Shown here piece after piece: positions 8,393 to 17,367 of a stretch of 42,560 bases of DNA. The stretch comes from an uncultured Bacteroidales bacterium (GTDB taxonomy: Bacteria > Bacteroidota > Bacteroidia > Bacteroidales > FEN-979), in contig CAJAUM010000069.1 of the NCBI GenBank assembly GCA_903945175.1, positions 1 to 42,560 on the forward strand. The letters run 5' to 3'. The stretch's first letter is position 1. Each line of letters begins with the position of its first letter. The notes beneath the pieces were generated by a model. The model worked only from the letters and a program-made list of their open reading frames with translations. It was not told the origin of the DNA and did not search any database. Made by a program: the position numbers and the translations under genes.

Positions 8393-10627
8393 ATGAATCA
8401 TCGCATGATCAAATTTGTATTCACTTGTCTGCTCATTGCCATCCAGATGATGGCGATGGCCCAGGCTGAAAAGAAAATCATCACACTTGAAGATATCTAT
8501 AAGAACCGGAAATTTTCGTCGAAAGGGGCTGGAGGTTTCCAGTCAATGAACGACGGAGATCATTATTGCCAGCTGAAAAAGGACAGCCTCAATGTGTTTG
8601 AATATGCCACCGGAAAATTATCCGGAACCCTTGTGACCTCCAAAAAATTGGTGCCAGCAGGTGATACAGTGGCCATTCCGATGGGCAGTTTTGAATTCAG
8701 CGATGATGAGACTAAAATATTGTTTGCCACAGAGGATGAGCCGATTTACCGGAGGTCGTCGAAAGCCAATTATTATGTGTACGATCTGAAGACTGAAAAG
8801 TTGTATCCACTCTCAAAAAACGGGAAGCAACGCCTCGCCACTTTTTCTCCGGATGGGACCAGGATTGCATTTGTGCGCGATAATAATATTTTCATCAGGG
8901 ATCTCTCTCTCGGTTTGTTCGATGCCGGAGGAAAGCAAAGTGATGGAGAAGATGGCATTGAATACCAGGTGACCACTGACGGCAAAATCAACGAAATTAT
9001 CAATGGAGCCACAGATTGGGTTTATGAAGAGGAATTTGAGTTTTCAAAGGCCTTTTGCTGGTCACCCGATGGCGCCAGGATCGCATTTTACCGCTTCGAT
9101 GAACGAAAAGTCAAGGAGTATCAGCTCACCTATTACGGAGATCTCTATCCGGAGCAATACAAGTATAAATATCCCAAAGCAGGAGAAGATAATTCCATCA
9201 TCAACCTCTATTTATATGACCTGAAATCGAACAAGACCATCCCGATAGATATTGGCAGCGAGACGGATATCTATATACCCAGGATCAAATGGACCGAGGA
9301 TGTAAATACGCTGGCCCTGTACCGGCTGAACCGCCACCAGAACAAACTTGACTTGCTGCTGATTGATGCATCCACCGGGAATTCGAAGGTGGTTTATACG
9401 GAAGAGAACAAATATTACATTGAGATCAACGATCATTTGCACTTTTTTAAAAATAAGCAGGCCTTTCTTCTGTCGAGCGAAAAGGATGGTTACCGGCACC
9501 TCTATCTTTACGACATCACAGGAAAGCCAATCAGGCAGATTACCAAAGGCAGCTGGGATGTGATTGATCTCCTTGGGGTGGATGAGGCCCGCGGGCTGGT
9601 CTATTATTCATCTGCTGAACCAACGCCGATGGATAAAACCATAAGTGCAGTAAGCCTGGATGGTAAGAACATCCTGAAATTGAATAAGAAAACGGGAGGA
9701 AATTCAGCTGATTTCAGCAAGAATTTTGCATGGTATGTGGGTCGCTGGTCCGACATCAACACCCCCGCTTATACTGCGGTTTACAAAGCCAATGGGGAGG
9801 AGATACGGATGTTACAGGACAATGCCAAATTAAAAGAGATGATGGCTGACTATCAATTCAGCAAGTCGGAATTTTTTAAATTCACCACAGCCGATGGGAT
9901 TGAATTGAACGGATGGATGTTAAAGCCCCCTGATTTCAATCCGGAGAAAAAATACCCTGTTCTCTTTACGATTTATGGCGGGCCTGGCTCCCAAACGGTT
10001 AACAATAGCTGGGGAACGGTTTCTTCCTGGAATCAGCTCTGGGCTCAGCGGGGGTTCATTGTCGTATCGGTCGACAACCGCGGAACCGGTGGCAGGGGAG
10101 CAGAGTTTAAAAAATGCACCTATTTGCAACTTGGCAAATATGAAACCCTAGATCAGATTGAAGCGGCAAAATACATGGGAACCCTCAGTTATGTTGATAA
10201 ATCCAAAATTGGCATGTGGGGATGGAGTTTCGGAGGCTATCTTACCCTGTCGTGTCTGACCAAAGGCGCCGATTATTTTAGTTTTGGCGTTGCAGTAGCC
10301 TCGGTAACAAACTGGAAGTATTACGACAATATCTACACAGAACGATTCATGCGTACGCCAAAAGAAAATGAGGCGGGATATGAGGAGAATTCACCCGTGA
10401 ATCATGCCGCCAAATTAAAGGGTAAGTTGTTGCTGATCTGCGGGATGGCCGATGACAATGTGCATCCCCAAAATTCATATGACATGGTTACGGCCCTGGT
10501 AGGCGCCGATAAGCAATTCGAGTCACAATTCTATCCAAACAGCAACCACGGCATATATACCGGCAAAAACACGAGTTTCCATCTTTACAGGAGAATGACC
10601 GATTTTATTTTGGAAATATTAAATTAA
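8393..10627 (+). CDS. Secreted dipeptidyl peptidase IV (S9B serine peptidase)
   Basis: The 744-residue product has a signal peptide (hydrophobic stretch, cleavage near AMAQA), an N-terminal beta-propeller region and a C-terminal alpha/beta-hydrolase domain. The catalytic Ser is in GWSFGGY (Ser612), the Asp in ADDNVH (Asp687 or 688), and the His in SNHGIY (His719). The paired Glu motif YEEEFEF in the propeller, which binds the substrate N-terminus in DPP IV, is also present. It would release X-Pro or X-Ala dipeptides in the periplasm. A -7-like TATTTTTG stands at 8345-8352. The gene is complete and of usual length. Confidence 0.93.
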   Translation: MNHRMIKFVFTCLLIAIQMMAMAQAEKKIITLEDIYKNRKFSSKGAGGFQSMNDGDHYCQLKKDSLNVFEYATGKLSGTLVTSKKLVPAGDTVAIPMGSFEFSDDETKILFATEDEPIYRRSSKANYYVYDLKTEKLYPLSKNGKQRLATFSPDGTRIAFVRDNNIFIRDLSLGLFDAGGKQSDGEDGIEYQVTTDGKINEIINGATDWVYEEEFEFSKAFCWSPDGARIAFYRFDERKVKEYQLTYYGDLYPEQYKYKYPKAGEDNSIINLYLYDLKSNKTIPIDIGSETDIYIPRIKWTEDVNTLALYRLNRHQNKLDLLLIDASTGNSKVVYTEENKYYIEINDHLHFFKNKQAFLLSSEKDGYRHLYLYDITGKPIRQITKGSWDVIDLLGVDEARGLVYYSSAEPTPMDKTISAVSLDGKNILKLNKKTGGNSADFSKNFAWYVGRWSDINTPAYTAVYKANGEEIRMLQDNAKLKEMMADYQFSKSEFFKFTTADGIELNGWMLKPPDFNPEKKYPVLFTIYGGPGSQTVNNSWGTVSSWNQLWAQRGFIVVSVDNRGTGGRGAEFKKCTYLQLGKYETLDQIEAAKYMGTLSYVDKSKIGMWGWSFGGYLTLSCLTKGADYFSFGVAVASVTNWKYYDNIYTERFMRTPKENEAGYEENSPVNHAAKLKGKLLLICGMADDNVHPQNSYDMVTALVGADKQFESQFYPNSNHGIYTGKNTSFHLYRRMTDFILEILN

Positions 10628-10640
10628 GATTGTAATTTTG
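10609..10640 (+). promoter_or_regulatory. Promoter of rpsU
   Basis: TTTG at 10609-10612, exactly 20 bases of spacer and TAATTTTG at 10633-10640 match the Bacteroidota promoter pattern. It overlaps the last codons of the dipeptidyl peptidase gene. The transcript would have a leader of about 45 bases before rpsU. Confidence 0.75.
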
Positions 10641-10693
10641 CAGCCCTTTTAGAAGAATAAGTATTCACATTAACAAGAAAGCGAGTAAAAAGC

Positions 10694-10891
10694 ATGATCA
10701 TCGTACCTGTTAAAGAAGGCGAAAGCATTGACAGATCACTCAAGAAACTGAAACGTAAATTTGAGAAGACCGGCGTGGTCAAAGAACTTCGTGAGCGTCA
10801 GAAATTTACAAAGCCCTCTATCAAGCATAGAGAAAAGGTAAACAAGGCGATTTATATTCAGCACCTGCAGGACGCCGAAGCCGCCAAGTAA
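10694..10891 (+). CDS. rpsU: 30S ribosomal protein S21
   Basis: The 65-residue, highly basic product starts MIIVPVKEGESIDRSLKKLK and continues with RKFEKTGVVKELRERQ, the conserved S21 core. S21 sits on the platform of the small subunit near the 3' end of 16S rRNA, where in some Bacteroidota it helps hide the anti-Shine-Dalgarno sequence. The length is usual. It has its own strong promoter and is followed by xerC and hpf on the same strand. Confidence 0.95.
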   Translation: MIIVPVKEGESIDRSLKKLKRKFEKTGVVKELRERQKFTKPSIKHREKVNKAIYIQHLQDAEAAK

Positions 10892-11000
10892 CGTCCCATC
10901 TTTTATTTTTAAGAAGAAATTTTGTTTCGGGCAAATATCGTTGTATATTTACCCTTGTATTGAGACTCGGCAAAATTTCTTCTTACTTTTCCATTGACCG

Positions 11001-11876
11001 GTGAAGGAACGCTTTCTTGCATATATAGAATTTGAAAAACGGTACTCTCCAAACACCGTAACTGCCTACCGGATCGACCTGAATCAATTCTTCGATTACC
11101 TTCAATCACAATATGATACGGATGATATCCGGGAGGTGGATCATCTCATGATACGTTCATGGCTGGTCTCCCTGATGGAGCATGAGATCATGGCACGATC
11201 TGTTAACAGGAAGCTTACCACGCTGAAGTCCTTTTACAAGTTTATGATTCGGGAGGGGGAATTGGTCGAAAACCCCATGCGAAAGGTTACTCCGCCGAAG
11301 ACTGCGAAAAGTTTACCGGTTTTTGTGGAAAAGGAGAAGATGGAGATGTTGTTTGACAAAATTGAATTCGCTGAAGGATATCCGGGATTCCGTGATAAAA
11401 CAATTCTGGAAATGTTTTATCGCACAGGCATGCGGTTGTCTGAACTGGTAAACCTGAAAGAAACTGACCTTGATTTTCATTATGATACCATAAAGGTCAT
11501 CGGGAAACGTAATAAAGAACGATTGATTCCGTTCAGTAAGAAATTTGAAACTGTTTTAAAATCATATCTTGAATGTAAAAAGAGTACCTTCGGTGAGGTC
11601 AATGATCTGTTTCTGACTGACAAGGGAGGGAGGGCTTATTCAAAAATGATTTATCAGATTGTGACAAGGCAATTGGGCGTTGTGACTACATTGGAGAAGA
11701 AAAGCCCACATGTATTGCGGCACACCTTTGCCACACACATGCTGAATAACGGAGCTGAACTGAATTCAGTAAAAGAGCTGCTGGGTCATGCCAATCTTTC
11801 GGCCACCCAGGTTTATACCCATAATACCATCGAAAAATTGAAGAGAATCTACAAACAAGCCCATCCAAAGGCGTAA
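11001..11876 (+). CDS. xerC: Tyrosine recombinase XerC-type
   Basis: The start is GTG at 11001, giving 291 residues, the usual Xer length. The N-terminal SAM-like DNA-binding domain (about 1-85) begins FLAYIEFEKRYSPNTVTAYR. The catalytic set is complete: Arg145 (TGMRLSEL), Lys169, His237 and Arg240 (HVLRHTFATHML), His263 (LLGHANL) and Tyr272 (VYTH). Xer recombinases resolve chromosome dimers at dif. The fixed place between rpsU and hpf is a housekeeping context, unlike the mobile integrase at 35247. XerC against XerD cannot be separated with certainty; some Bacteroidota annotations use either. Confidence 0.92.
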   Translation: MKERFLAYIEFEKRYSPNTVTAYRIDLNQFFDYLQSQYDTDDIREVDHLMIRSWLVSLMEHEIMARSVNRKLTTLKSFYKFMIREGELVENPMRKVTPPKTAKSLPVFVEKEKMEMLFDKIEFAEGYPGFRDKTILEMFYRTGMRLSELVNLKETDLDFHYDTIKVIGKRNKERLIPFSKKFETVLKSYLECKKSTFGEVNDLFLTDKGGRAYSKMIYQIVTRQLGVVTTLEKKSPHVLRHTFATHMLNNGAELNSVKELLGHANLSATQVYTHNTIEKLKRIYKQAHPKA

Positions 11877-11890
11877 AAAAGGAGGTCTGA

Positions 11891-12190
11891 ATGAATGTTA
11901 AAATTAACGCTGTACATTTCAAGGCTGACAAGAAGTTGGAAGCTTTTATCAATGAGAAACTTGAAAAATTGCACACCTTTTTTGAAGGTGTTCTTAGCAG
12001 TGAAGTCATATTAAAGACAGAGAATACCGAAACGCGGGAGAATAAAATTGCAGAGGTCAGGCTTTTGGTAAAGGGATATGACCTCTTTGCCAAGAAAGAG
12101 GCCACAACGTTTGAAGCTGCAATTGACCTTGCTACAGAGGCGTTGAGGAAGCAACTTGTGAAGCATAAAGAAAAAGTAAGGGGAAGCTAA
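11891..12190 (+). CDS. hpf: Ribosome hibernation-promoting factor, short form
   Basis: The 99-residue product has the HPF/YfiA beta-alpha-beta fold pattern: MNVKINAVHFKADKKLEAFI, then EVILKTENTE, and the end TEALRKQLVKHKEK. It binds the decoding centre of idle ribosomes in stationary phase. The length fits the short form without the dimerisation tail. It starts 14 bases after xerC, next to a GGAGGT stretch, and is followed by a perfect hairpin that probably ends the rpsU-xerC-hpf transcript. Confidence 0.93.
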   Translation: MNVKINAVHFKADKKLEAFINEKLEKLHTFFEGVLSSEVILKTENTETRENKIAEVRLLVKGYDLFAKKEATTFEAAIDLATEALRKQLVKHKEKVRGS

Positions 12191-12199
12191 GGGGAGATA

Positions 12200-12255
12200 T
12201 TTCCTAAAATGAAGCAGGCAACCATTTTTTTGGTTGCCTGCTTCATTTTAGGAAA
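12200..12255. terminator. Perfect 25-bp hairpin after hpf
   Basis: Bases 12200-12224 and 12231-12255 are exact reverse complements, with a loop of six T. The stem starts with TTTCCTAAAATG and is symmetric, so it can fold on either strand. A U tail on the plus strand is weak, but the stem is long and it stands between hpf and the tRNA promoter. Confidence 0.7.
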
Positions 12256-12339
12256 CGCTTGATTGGCGCTTGTTTCGGAGTTCGGTACAAATATTGTTTA
12301 AAAAAAATCACGTTTGAGGCAGTTAATTTCATAAAACCC

Positions 12340-12370
12340 TTGTTTCGTATCCAAATTGTTTCTAATTTTG
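12340..12370 (+). promoter_or_regulatory. Promoter of the tRNA-tuf operon
   Basis: TTG at 12340-12342, 20 bases of spacer and TAATTTTG at 12363-12370 fit the Bacteroidota consensus. The predicted start lies about 20 bases before tRNA-Thr, so the four tRNAs and perhaps tuf would be expressed from it. Confidence 0.75.
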
Positions 12371-12396
12371 CAGTCCTTTTTGAAAAAGGAAAACGT

Positions 12397-12469
12397 GCCG
12401 ATGTAGCTCAGCTGGTAGAGCAGCTGATTTGTAATCAGCTGGTCGGCGGTTCGAATCCGTCCATCGGCT
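12397..12469 (+). tRNA. tRNA-Thr (TGT)
   Basis: Acceptor GCCGATG/CATCGGC with discriminator T, D-arm GCTCAGCTGGTAGAGC, anticodon stem GCTGA/TCAGC with loop TTTGTAA, and T-arm GGTTCGAATCC. Anticodon TGT reads ACA. CCA is not encoded. It is the first of four tRNAs before tuf. Confidence 0.95.
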
Positions 12470-12566
12470 CTGAACTCCGGATAAAAACGGAGGAATCATT
12501 GTAGAAGATGTTCTTTGCATAATTGAGTAACAATCACGATCACCCTTTCACCACCATATTTTTTTT

Positions 12567-12651
12567 GGGGGGATACCAGAGCGGTCAAATGGGGCAGACT
12601 GTAAATCTGTTGGCGCAGCCTTCGAAGGTTCGAATCCTCCTCCCCCCACCA
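12567..12651 (+). tRNA. tRNA-Tyr (GTA)
   Basis: Acceptor GGGGGGA/TCCCCCC, a long variable arm typical of tRNA-Tyr (TTGGCGCAGCCTTCGAA region), anticodon loop CTGTAAA with anticodon GTA, and T-loop TTCGAAT. The 3' CCA is encoded (12649-12651). Confidence 0.95.
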
Positions 12652-12672
12652 AGGTGGTGAATGTGAAATTTT

Positions 12673-12745
12673 GCGGAAGTAGCTCATTTGGTAGAGCGGA
12701 AGCCTTCCAAGCTTCAGGTGGCGGGTTCGAGCCCCGTCTTCCGCT
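12673..12745 (+). tRNA. tRNA-Gly (TCC)
   Basis: Acceptor GCGGAAG/CTTCCGC with discriminator T, anticodon stem GAAGC/GCTTC with loop CTTCCAA, anticodon TCC, and T-arm GGGTTCGAGCCCC. CCA is not encoded. Confidence 0.95.
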
Positions 12746-12760
12746 CAATCAAAAACCGAC

Positions 12761-12835
12761 GCCTTTGTAGCTCAGGGGTAGAGCACTTCCTTGGTAAGGA
12801 AGGGGTCAGCAGTTCAATTCTGCTCAAAGGCTCCA
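12761..12835 (+). tRNA. tRNA-Thr (GGT)
   Basis: Acceptor GCCTTTG/CAAAGGC with discriminator T, anticodon stem CTTCC/GGAAG with loop TTGGTAA, anticodon GGT reading ACC and ACU, and encoded CCA (12833-12835). It is the last tRNA before tuf. Confidence 0.95.
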
Positions 12836-12910
12836 CAGATGGTCCGGATTATGTGCATTACGCGACCATCTAAAAAGATCAACATATATATATAAACTCT
12901 CAAATATTTG

Positions 12911-12936
12911 GTAATTAAACTTTGTAATTAAACTTT
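12911..12936 (+). repeat. Tandem 13-base repeat before tuf
   Basis: The 13-mer GTAATTAAACTTT occurs twice in direct succession (12911-12923 and 12924-12936), ending seven bases before the tuf ATG. It lies in the tuf leader and may affect translation or be a simple duplication. Confidence 0.7.
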
Positions 12937-12942
12937 AATAAA

Positions 12943-14130
12943 ATGGCTAAAGAAAAATTTTCACGCTCCAAACCGCATGTCAATGTTGGTACAATCGGCC
13001 ACATTGATCATGGCAAAACCACGTTAACGGCTGCCATAACTTTAGTTTTGGCAGACAAAGGCTTATCTGAGTACAGGTCGTTTGATTCAATCGACAATGC
13101 ACCAGAAGAAAAAGCACGTGGAATCACGATTAACACGGCTCACATCGAGTATCAGACTGCGCTGCGGCATTATGCACACGTTGACTGCCCCGGTCACGCC
13201 GACTACATTAAGAACATGGTTACAGGTGCTGCCCAGATGGACGGTGCCATCATCGTTGTTGCTGCAACAGATGGTCCCATGCCCCAAACCCGCGAACATA
13301 TCCTGCTCGCCCGTCAGGTTGGTGTACCCAAGCTCGTTGTATTTATGAACAAGTGCGACAGTGTTGACGATCCTGAAATTCTCGAAATCGTTGAAATGGA
13401 AATCCGTGACCTTCTTACCTTCTACGGTTTTGACGGAGCCAATACACCGGTTATCCAGGGATCAGCATTGGGTGGACTGAACAAAGAGCCTAAATGGGTT
13501 GATAAAATTATGGAACTCATGGATGCAGTTGATACCTGGATCCCATTGCCATTGCGCGATGTTGACAAGCCATTCCTCATGCCTGTTGAAGACGTGTTCT
13601 CCATCACTGGTCGCGGTACCGTTGCTACCGGCAGGATTGAAACAGGTGTTATAAATACAGGTGATCCTGTTGACATCATTGGCATGGGCGCAGAAAAACT
13701 GAAGTCCGTTGTAACTGGTGTTGAAATGTTCCGCAAGATCCTCGATCGGGGTGAAGCAGGTGACAACGCAGGTCTGTTACTCCGCGGTATTGATAAAGAA
13801 GCCATCCGTCGTGGTATGGTTATTGCAAAACCCGGTTCAATCACACCGCATAAAAAATTCAAAGCTGAGATTTACGTTCTGAAGACCCAGGAGGGTGGAC
13901 GTCATACGCCGTTCCATAACAAGTACCGTCCCCAGTTCTACTTCCGTACCACCGATGTTACCGGTGAAATCCATCTCCCTGAAGGAGTTGAAATGTGTAT
14001 GCCCGGTGATAACATCACCATTCATGTGGATTTGATTTCTGAAATCGCCATGAGCAAGGGTCTCCGTTTCGCTATCCGTGAAGGTGGACGTACCGTTGGC
14101 GCTGGTCAGGTTACTGAAATTCTCGACTAA
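12943..14130 (+). CDS. tuf: Elongation factor Tu
   Basis: EF-Tu delivers aminoacyl-tRNA to the ribosome as a GTP complex. The 395-residue product is complete, with the P-loop GHIDHGKT (residues 19-26), DCPGHADY and NKCD as the other GTP-binding motifs, and switch [13 protein letters not shown]. Domains 2 and 3 follow, ending [10 protein letters not shown]. It lies between four tRNAs and tRNA-Trp, the common Bacteroidota order, and is expected to be among the most strongly expressed genes. Confidence 0.98.
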   Translation: MAKEKFSRSKPHVNVGTIGHIDHGKTTLTAAITLVLADKGLSEYRSFDSIDNAPEEKARGITINTAHIEYQTALRHYAHVDCPGHADYIKNMVTGAAQMDGAIIVVAATDGPMPQTREHILLARQVGVPKLVVFMNKCDSVDDPEILEIVEMEIRDLLTFYGFDGANTPVIQGSALGGLNKEPKWVDKIMELMDAVDTWIPLPLRDVDKPFLMPVEDVFSITGRGTVATGRIETGVINTGDPVDIIGMGAEKLKSVVTGVEMFRKILDRGEAGDNAGLLLRGIDKEAIRRGMVIAKPGSITPHKKFKAEIYVLKTQEGGRHTPFHNKYRPQFYFRTTDVTGEIHLPEGVEMCMPGDNITIHVDLISEIAMSKGLRFAIREGGRTVGAGQVTEILD

Positions 14131-14150
14131 AAAGTAAAGTTTAATTACAC

Positions 14151-14223
14151 ACGGGTGTAGCTCAACTGGTAGAGTGGCGGTCTCCAAAACCGTAGGCTGT
14201 GGGTTCGATTCCTACCACCCGTG
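14151..14223 (+). tRNA. tRNA-Trp (CCA)
   Basis: Acceptor ACGGGTG/CACCCGT with discriminator G, D-arm GCTCAACTGGTAGAGT, anticodon loop CTCCAAA with anticodon CCA, and T-arm GGGTTCGATTCC. It stands 20 bases after tuf and 16 before secE, the conserved location in many bacteria. Confidence 0.95.
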
Positions 14224-14239
14224 CAAAAACATTAGATAA

Positions 14240-14437
14240 ATGGCTAAAAATAAAGTTGTTAACTACATTCAGGAAAGCTACGATGAGCTTATGCATAAGG
14301 TGTCGTGGCCAACATGGACGGAATTGCAGGGCAGTGCCATTGTGGTTTCCGTTGCATCCCTGATCATTGCCGTCATTGTTTTTGCAATGGATGAAGTGTT
14401 TCGGAACATCCTTGTTCAATTTTATAAACTCATCTAA
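14240..14437 (+). CDS. secE: Preprotein translocase subunit SecE
   Basis: The 65-residue product has the single-span SecE pattern: a short amphipathic N-terminus with YDELMHKVSWPTWTELQGS (the conserved K-V-x-WP-T motif) and one membrane helix (AIVVSVASLIIAVIVFAM). SecE holds the SecYEG channel together in the inner membrane. Its place directly before nusG is the conserved order. Confidence 0.95.
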   Translation: MAKNKVVNYIQESYDELMHKVSWPTWTELQGSAIVVSVASLIIAVIVFAMDEVFRNILVQFYKLI

Positions 14438-14501
14438 ATCCTGTTGGATTTATTTGTCTAATGTTCAATTAAGTTAATTAAGAGTCAATCTCACAATAAG
14501 C

Positions 14502-15044
14502 ATGAGTGAAGTAACCAAAAAGTGGTACGTCGTCAGGGCTATCTCTGGAAATGAGAAGAAGGTGAAGCAATATCTCGAAAGTGAAATTGTGAATCTGAAG
14601 CTTCAGGAATACATTTCACAGGTGCTTATTCCTACCGAGAAGGTATACCTGATCCGTAACGGGAAAAAAGTCAGCAAAGAGCGAAACTACTTTCCCGGAT
14701 ACGTATTGATTGAAGCGACCCTGGTGGGGGAGATTCCTCATATTATCAGAAATATCCCCGGCGTTCTGGGTTTCCTCGGAGCAAAGGGTGAAGCACATCC
14801 GATGCGTCCTTCCGAAGTGAAGCGAATCCTGGGCAAGTTCGACGAACTTTCTGAACAGGGAGAAGAGGTTAACATTCCTTTCATTGTGGGCGAAACCGTG
14901 ACGGTCATTGACGGACCATTCAACAGTTTCAGCGGTGTGATTGAAGAGATCAATGAAGAGAAAAAGAAACTTAAGGTGATGGTCAAGATCTTCGGACGCA
15001 AGACCCCGCTGGAGTTGAGTTTCATGCAAGTACAAAAAGAGTAG
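14502..15044 (+). CDS. nusG: Transcription termination/antitermination factor NusG
   Basis: The 180-residue product has the NGN domain ([39 protein letters not shown]) and a C-terminal KOW domain ([21 protein letters not shown]). NusG binds the clamp of RNA polymerase and couples it to Rho and ribosomes. The length and order after secE are typical. Confidence 0.97.
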   Translation: MSEVTKKWYVVRAISGNEKKVKQYLESEIVNLKLQEYISQVLIPTEKVYLIRNGKKVSKERNYFPGYVLIEATLVGEIPHIIRNIPGVLGFLGAKGEAHPMRPSEVKRILGKFDELSEQGEEVNIPFIVGETVTVIDGPFNSFSGVIEEINEEKKKLKVMVKIFGRKTPLELSFMQVQKE

Positions 15045-15066
15045 AATTGAATTAATTATACGTAAC

Positions 15067-15510
15067 ATGGCAAAAGAAGTTAGTGGAATAATCAAGTTAC
15101 AGATCAAGGGCGCGGCAGCAAATCCTTCACCTCCTGTTGGGCCTGCACTGGGCGCCAAAGGTGTGAATATCATGGAGTTTTGCAAGCAATTCAACGCCCG
15201 TACCCAGGACAAGGCCGGGAAATTGATTCCTGTGATCATCACCGTTTACCGGGATAAATCGTTTGATTTTATCATCAAAACGCCCCCTGTCGCTGTTCAG
15301 TTGATGGAAGTTTCAAAGCTGCAGAAGGGTTCACCCGAACCGAACCGCAACAAGGTTGCCTCCGTTTCGTGGGAACAGGTACAGAAGATCGCTGAAGACA
15401 AAATGCCCGACCTGAACGCATTTACGCTGGAATCAGCCACCAAAATGGTTGCCGGAACAGCACGAAGCATGGGAATTACGGTTACAGGTACCGCCCCCTT
15501 CAAAAAATAG
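15067..15510 (+). CDS. rplK: 50S ribosomal protein L11
   Basis: The 147-residue product begins with the flexible N-terminal domain ([22 protein letters not shown], where the Pro-rich loop touches the thiostrepton region) and ends with the rRNA-binding domain ([11 protein letters not shown]). L11 binds 23S rRNA at the GTPase centre. It follows nusG by 22 bases in the ribosomal operon. Confidence 0.97.
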   Translation: MAKEVSGIIKLQIKGAAANPSPPVGPALGAKGVNIMEFCKQFNARTQDKAGKLIPVIITVYRDKSFDFIIKTPPVAVQLMEVSKLQKGSPEPNRNKVASVSWEQVQKIAEDKMPDLNAFTLESATKMVAGTARSMGITVTGTAPFKK

Positions 15511-15566
15511 TTGAAAATAAACCAGTTGTTAATAGACCTCATTAACGACATTAAATTAAATAAACA

Positions 15567-16262
15567 ATGATAAAGCTGACAAAAAAGAGGAAGGTTGCCT
15601 TGGCGAAGATCGACAAGAATACCGTTTATTCGTTGGCGGATGCTGCTGCGCTCGTAAAAGAGATCAGCAATACAAAGTTTGACTCATCCGTCGATATTGA
15701 CGTTCGTCTCGGGGTTGATCCCCGTAAGGCCAACCAGATGGTTCGCGGCATCGTGACGCTTCCCCACGGTACCGGTAAAACTATTCGTGTCCTTGTACTC
15801 TGTACACCCGATAAAGAAGAAGAAGCCATGCAGGCAGGCGCTGATTTTGTCGGATTGGATGAATATGTTGAAAAGATCAAAGGTGGCTGGACGGATGTGG
15901 ATGTGATTATTACCATGCCCAGTGTGATGGCTAAGGTTGGTGCTCTTGGAAAAATCCTCGGACCACGTGGATTGATGCCCAACCCTAAAACGGGGACTGT
16001 TACCATGGATGTTGGAAAGGCCGTTAAAGAAGTAAAAGCCGGTAAGATCGATTTTAAGGTTGACAAGTTCGGTATTATTCATGCTTCTGTTGCAAAAGTT
16101 TCCTTTGAACAGGATAAAATTGTAGAGAATGCAAGAGAACTCATCAACACGATCATCAAACTGAAACCTTCTTCGGCGAAGGGTACCTATGTAAAGAGTA
16201 TTTATATGTCAAGTACCATGAGCCCAAGTATTCCGGTGGAACCTAAATCGGTTACGGCTTAA
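15567..16262 (+). CDS. rplA: 50S ribosomal protein L1
   Basis: The 231-residue product has the L1 signatures [29 protein letters not shown] and [16 protein letters not shown]1 forms the mobile stalk that moves E-site tRNA, and in many bacteria it represses its own operon by binding the leader mRNA. The length and the place after rplK are usual. Confidence 0.97.
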   Translation: MIKLTKKRKVALAKIDKNTVYSLADAAALVKEISNTKFDSSVDIDVRLGVDPRKANQMVRGIVTLPHGTGKTIRVLVLCTPDKEEEAMQAGADFVGLDEYVEKIKGGWTDVDVIITMPSVMAKVGALGKILGPRGLMPNPKTGTVTMDVGKAVKEVKAGKIDFKVDKFGIIHASVAKVSFEQDKIVENARELINTIIKLKPSSAKGTYVKSIYMSSTMSPSIPVEPKSVTA

Positions 16263-16286
16263 ACAGAAATCTGAGAGAAAACAATC

Positions 16287-16808
16287 ATGAAAAAAGTAGA
16301 AAAAACCCAGCTTATAGATTCCCTGACAGAACAGCTTAAAGGAGCAAACTCCTTTTACCTGACTGATACCTCGGCGCTGAATGCAGCGACGACAAGCAGA
16401 CTGAGAAGGACATGCTTCAAGAAGAATGTACAGCTGAAGGTGGTTAAGAATACTTTGTTACAGAAGGCAATGGAACGCTCAGGTAAGTCCCTGGAGGAAT
16501 TTTATCCTGTGCTCGTCGGATCAACTTCGATTATGTTTTCGGAAGTTGCGAATGACCCTGCCAAACTGATCAAGGATTTTCGTAAAACCGCTCCGAAGCC
16601 CATTCTGAAAGGCGCTTATGTGGAAGAATGCATCTATCTTGGTGATAATCAGCTGGATGCCTTGGTTAATATCAAATCGAAGTTCGAATTGATCGGTGAC
16701 CTGATCGGCCTGTTACAATCCCCCACCATGCGTGTCATGTCGGCTTTACAGTCGGGCAGCAACAAGCTTTCAGGGATCGTGAAGACCTTGTCGGAAAAAC
16801 CCGAGTAA
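16287..16808 (+). CDS. rplJ: 50S ribosomal protein L10
   Basis: The 173-residue product starts MKKVEKTQLIDSLTEQLKG and has the L10 core (SRLRRTCFKKNVQLKVVKNT) followed by the C-terminal helix that anchors L7/L12 dimers (LLQSPTMRVMSALQSG). It is the base of the stalk. It precedes rplL, as is usual. Confidence 0.95.
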   Translation: MKKVEKTQLIDSLTEQLKGANSFYLTDTSALNAATTSRLRRTCFKKNVQLKVVKNTLLQKAMERSGKSLEEFYPVLVGSTSIMFSEVANDPAKLIKDFRKTAPKPILKGAYVEECIYLGDNQLDALVNIKSKFELIGDLIGLLQSPTMRVMSALQSGSNKLSGIVKTLSEKPE

Positions 16809-16873
16809 CCAATTTTTTAAAGATAAATTAGTAATAACCGTTCCGACATACCGGAACACAAATAGTAACAAAA

Positions 16874-17248
16874 ATGGCAGATTTAAAAGCTTTTGCAGAA
16901 CAGTTAGTTAATTTGACAGTAAAAGAGGTCAACGAATTAGCAAAGATCCTGAAAGATGAATATGGTATTGAGCCAGCAGCCGCAGCTGTAGCTGTTGCAG
17001 CACCTGTTGCCGCCGCAGCACCTGAAGCTGAAGAAAAGACCACATTCGATGTGATTCTGAAATCAGCAGGACAGGCTAAGTTAGCCGTTGTTAAATTAGT
17101 TAAGGAACTGACCAGCCTTGGATTGAAAGAAGCAAAGGAATTGGTTGATGCAGCGCCTAAAGCAATTAAAGAAGGTGTTTCAAAAGACGAAGCTAACGCT
17201 TTAATGAGTCAATTAAAAGAAGCTGGTGCAGAGGTTGAAATTAAGTAA
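16874..17248 (+). CDS. rplL: 50S ribosomal protein L7/L12
   Basis: The 124-residue acidic product has the dimerising N-terminal domain ([20 protein letters not shown]), an Ala/Pro/Val-rich hinge (about residues 37-53) and the C-terminal factor-binding domain ([20 protein letters not shown], then [10 protein letters not shown]). Several dimers bind L10 and recruit translation factors. Confidence 0.97.
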   Translation: MADLKAFAEQLVNLTVKEVNELAKILKDEYGIEPAAAAVAVAAPVAAAAPEAEEKTTFDVILKSAGQAKLAVVKLVKELTSLGLKEAKELVDAAPKAIKEGVSKDEANALMSQLKEAGAEVEIK

Positions 17249-17277
17249 GACAGACGTTTCTTATACCTTAATAAAAG

Positions 17278-17308
17278 CATAGATCTCTTCAAAAAGAAGA
17301 GGTCTATG
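17278..17308 (+). terminator. Attenuator-like hairpin between rplL and rpoB
   Basis: A 13-base stem (17278-17290 with 17296-17308, one G.U pair, loop of five A) is followed by the T-rich run GTTTATTTATAA. It lies between rplL and rpoB, where partial termination commonly lowers polymerase subunit expression relative to ribosomal proteins. Confidence 0.65.
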
Positions 17309-17367
17309 GTTTATTTATAAAAATTAATTTCAAACCTTCCCGCATTGCGGGATTAAAAAATACGACC

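Noticed and set aside
12259-12504. Open frame through tRNA-Thr
   Set aside because: It reads through a tRNA gene and has no protein-like pattern.
14616-15242. 208-codon minus-strand frame opposite nusG and rplK
   Set aside because: Both plus-strand genes are certain, and the antisense product is a composition shadow.
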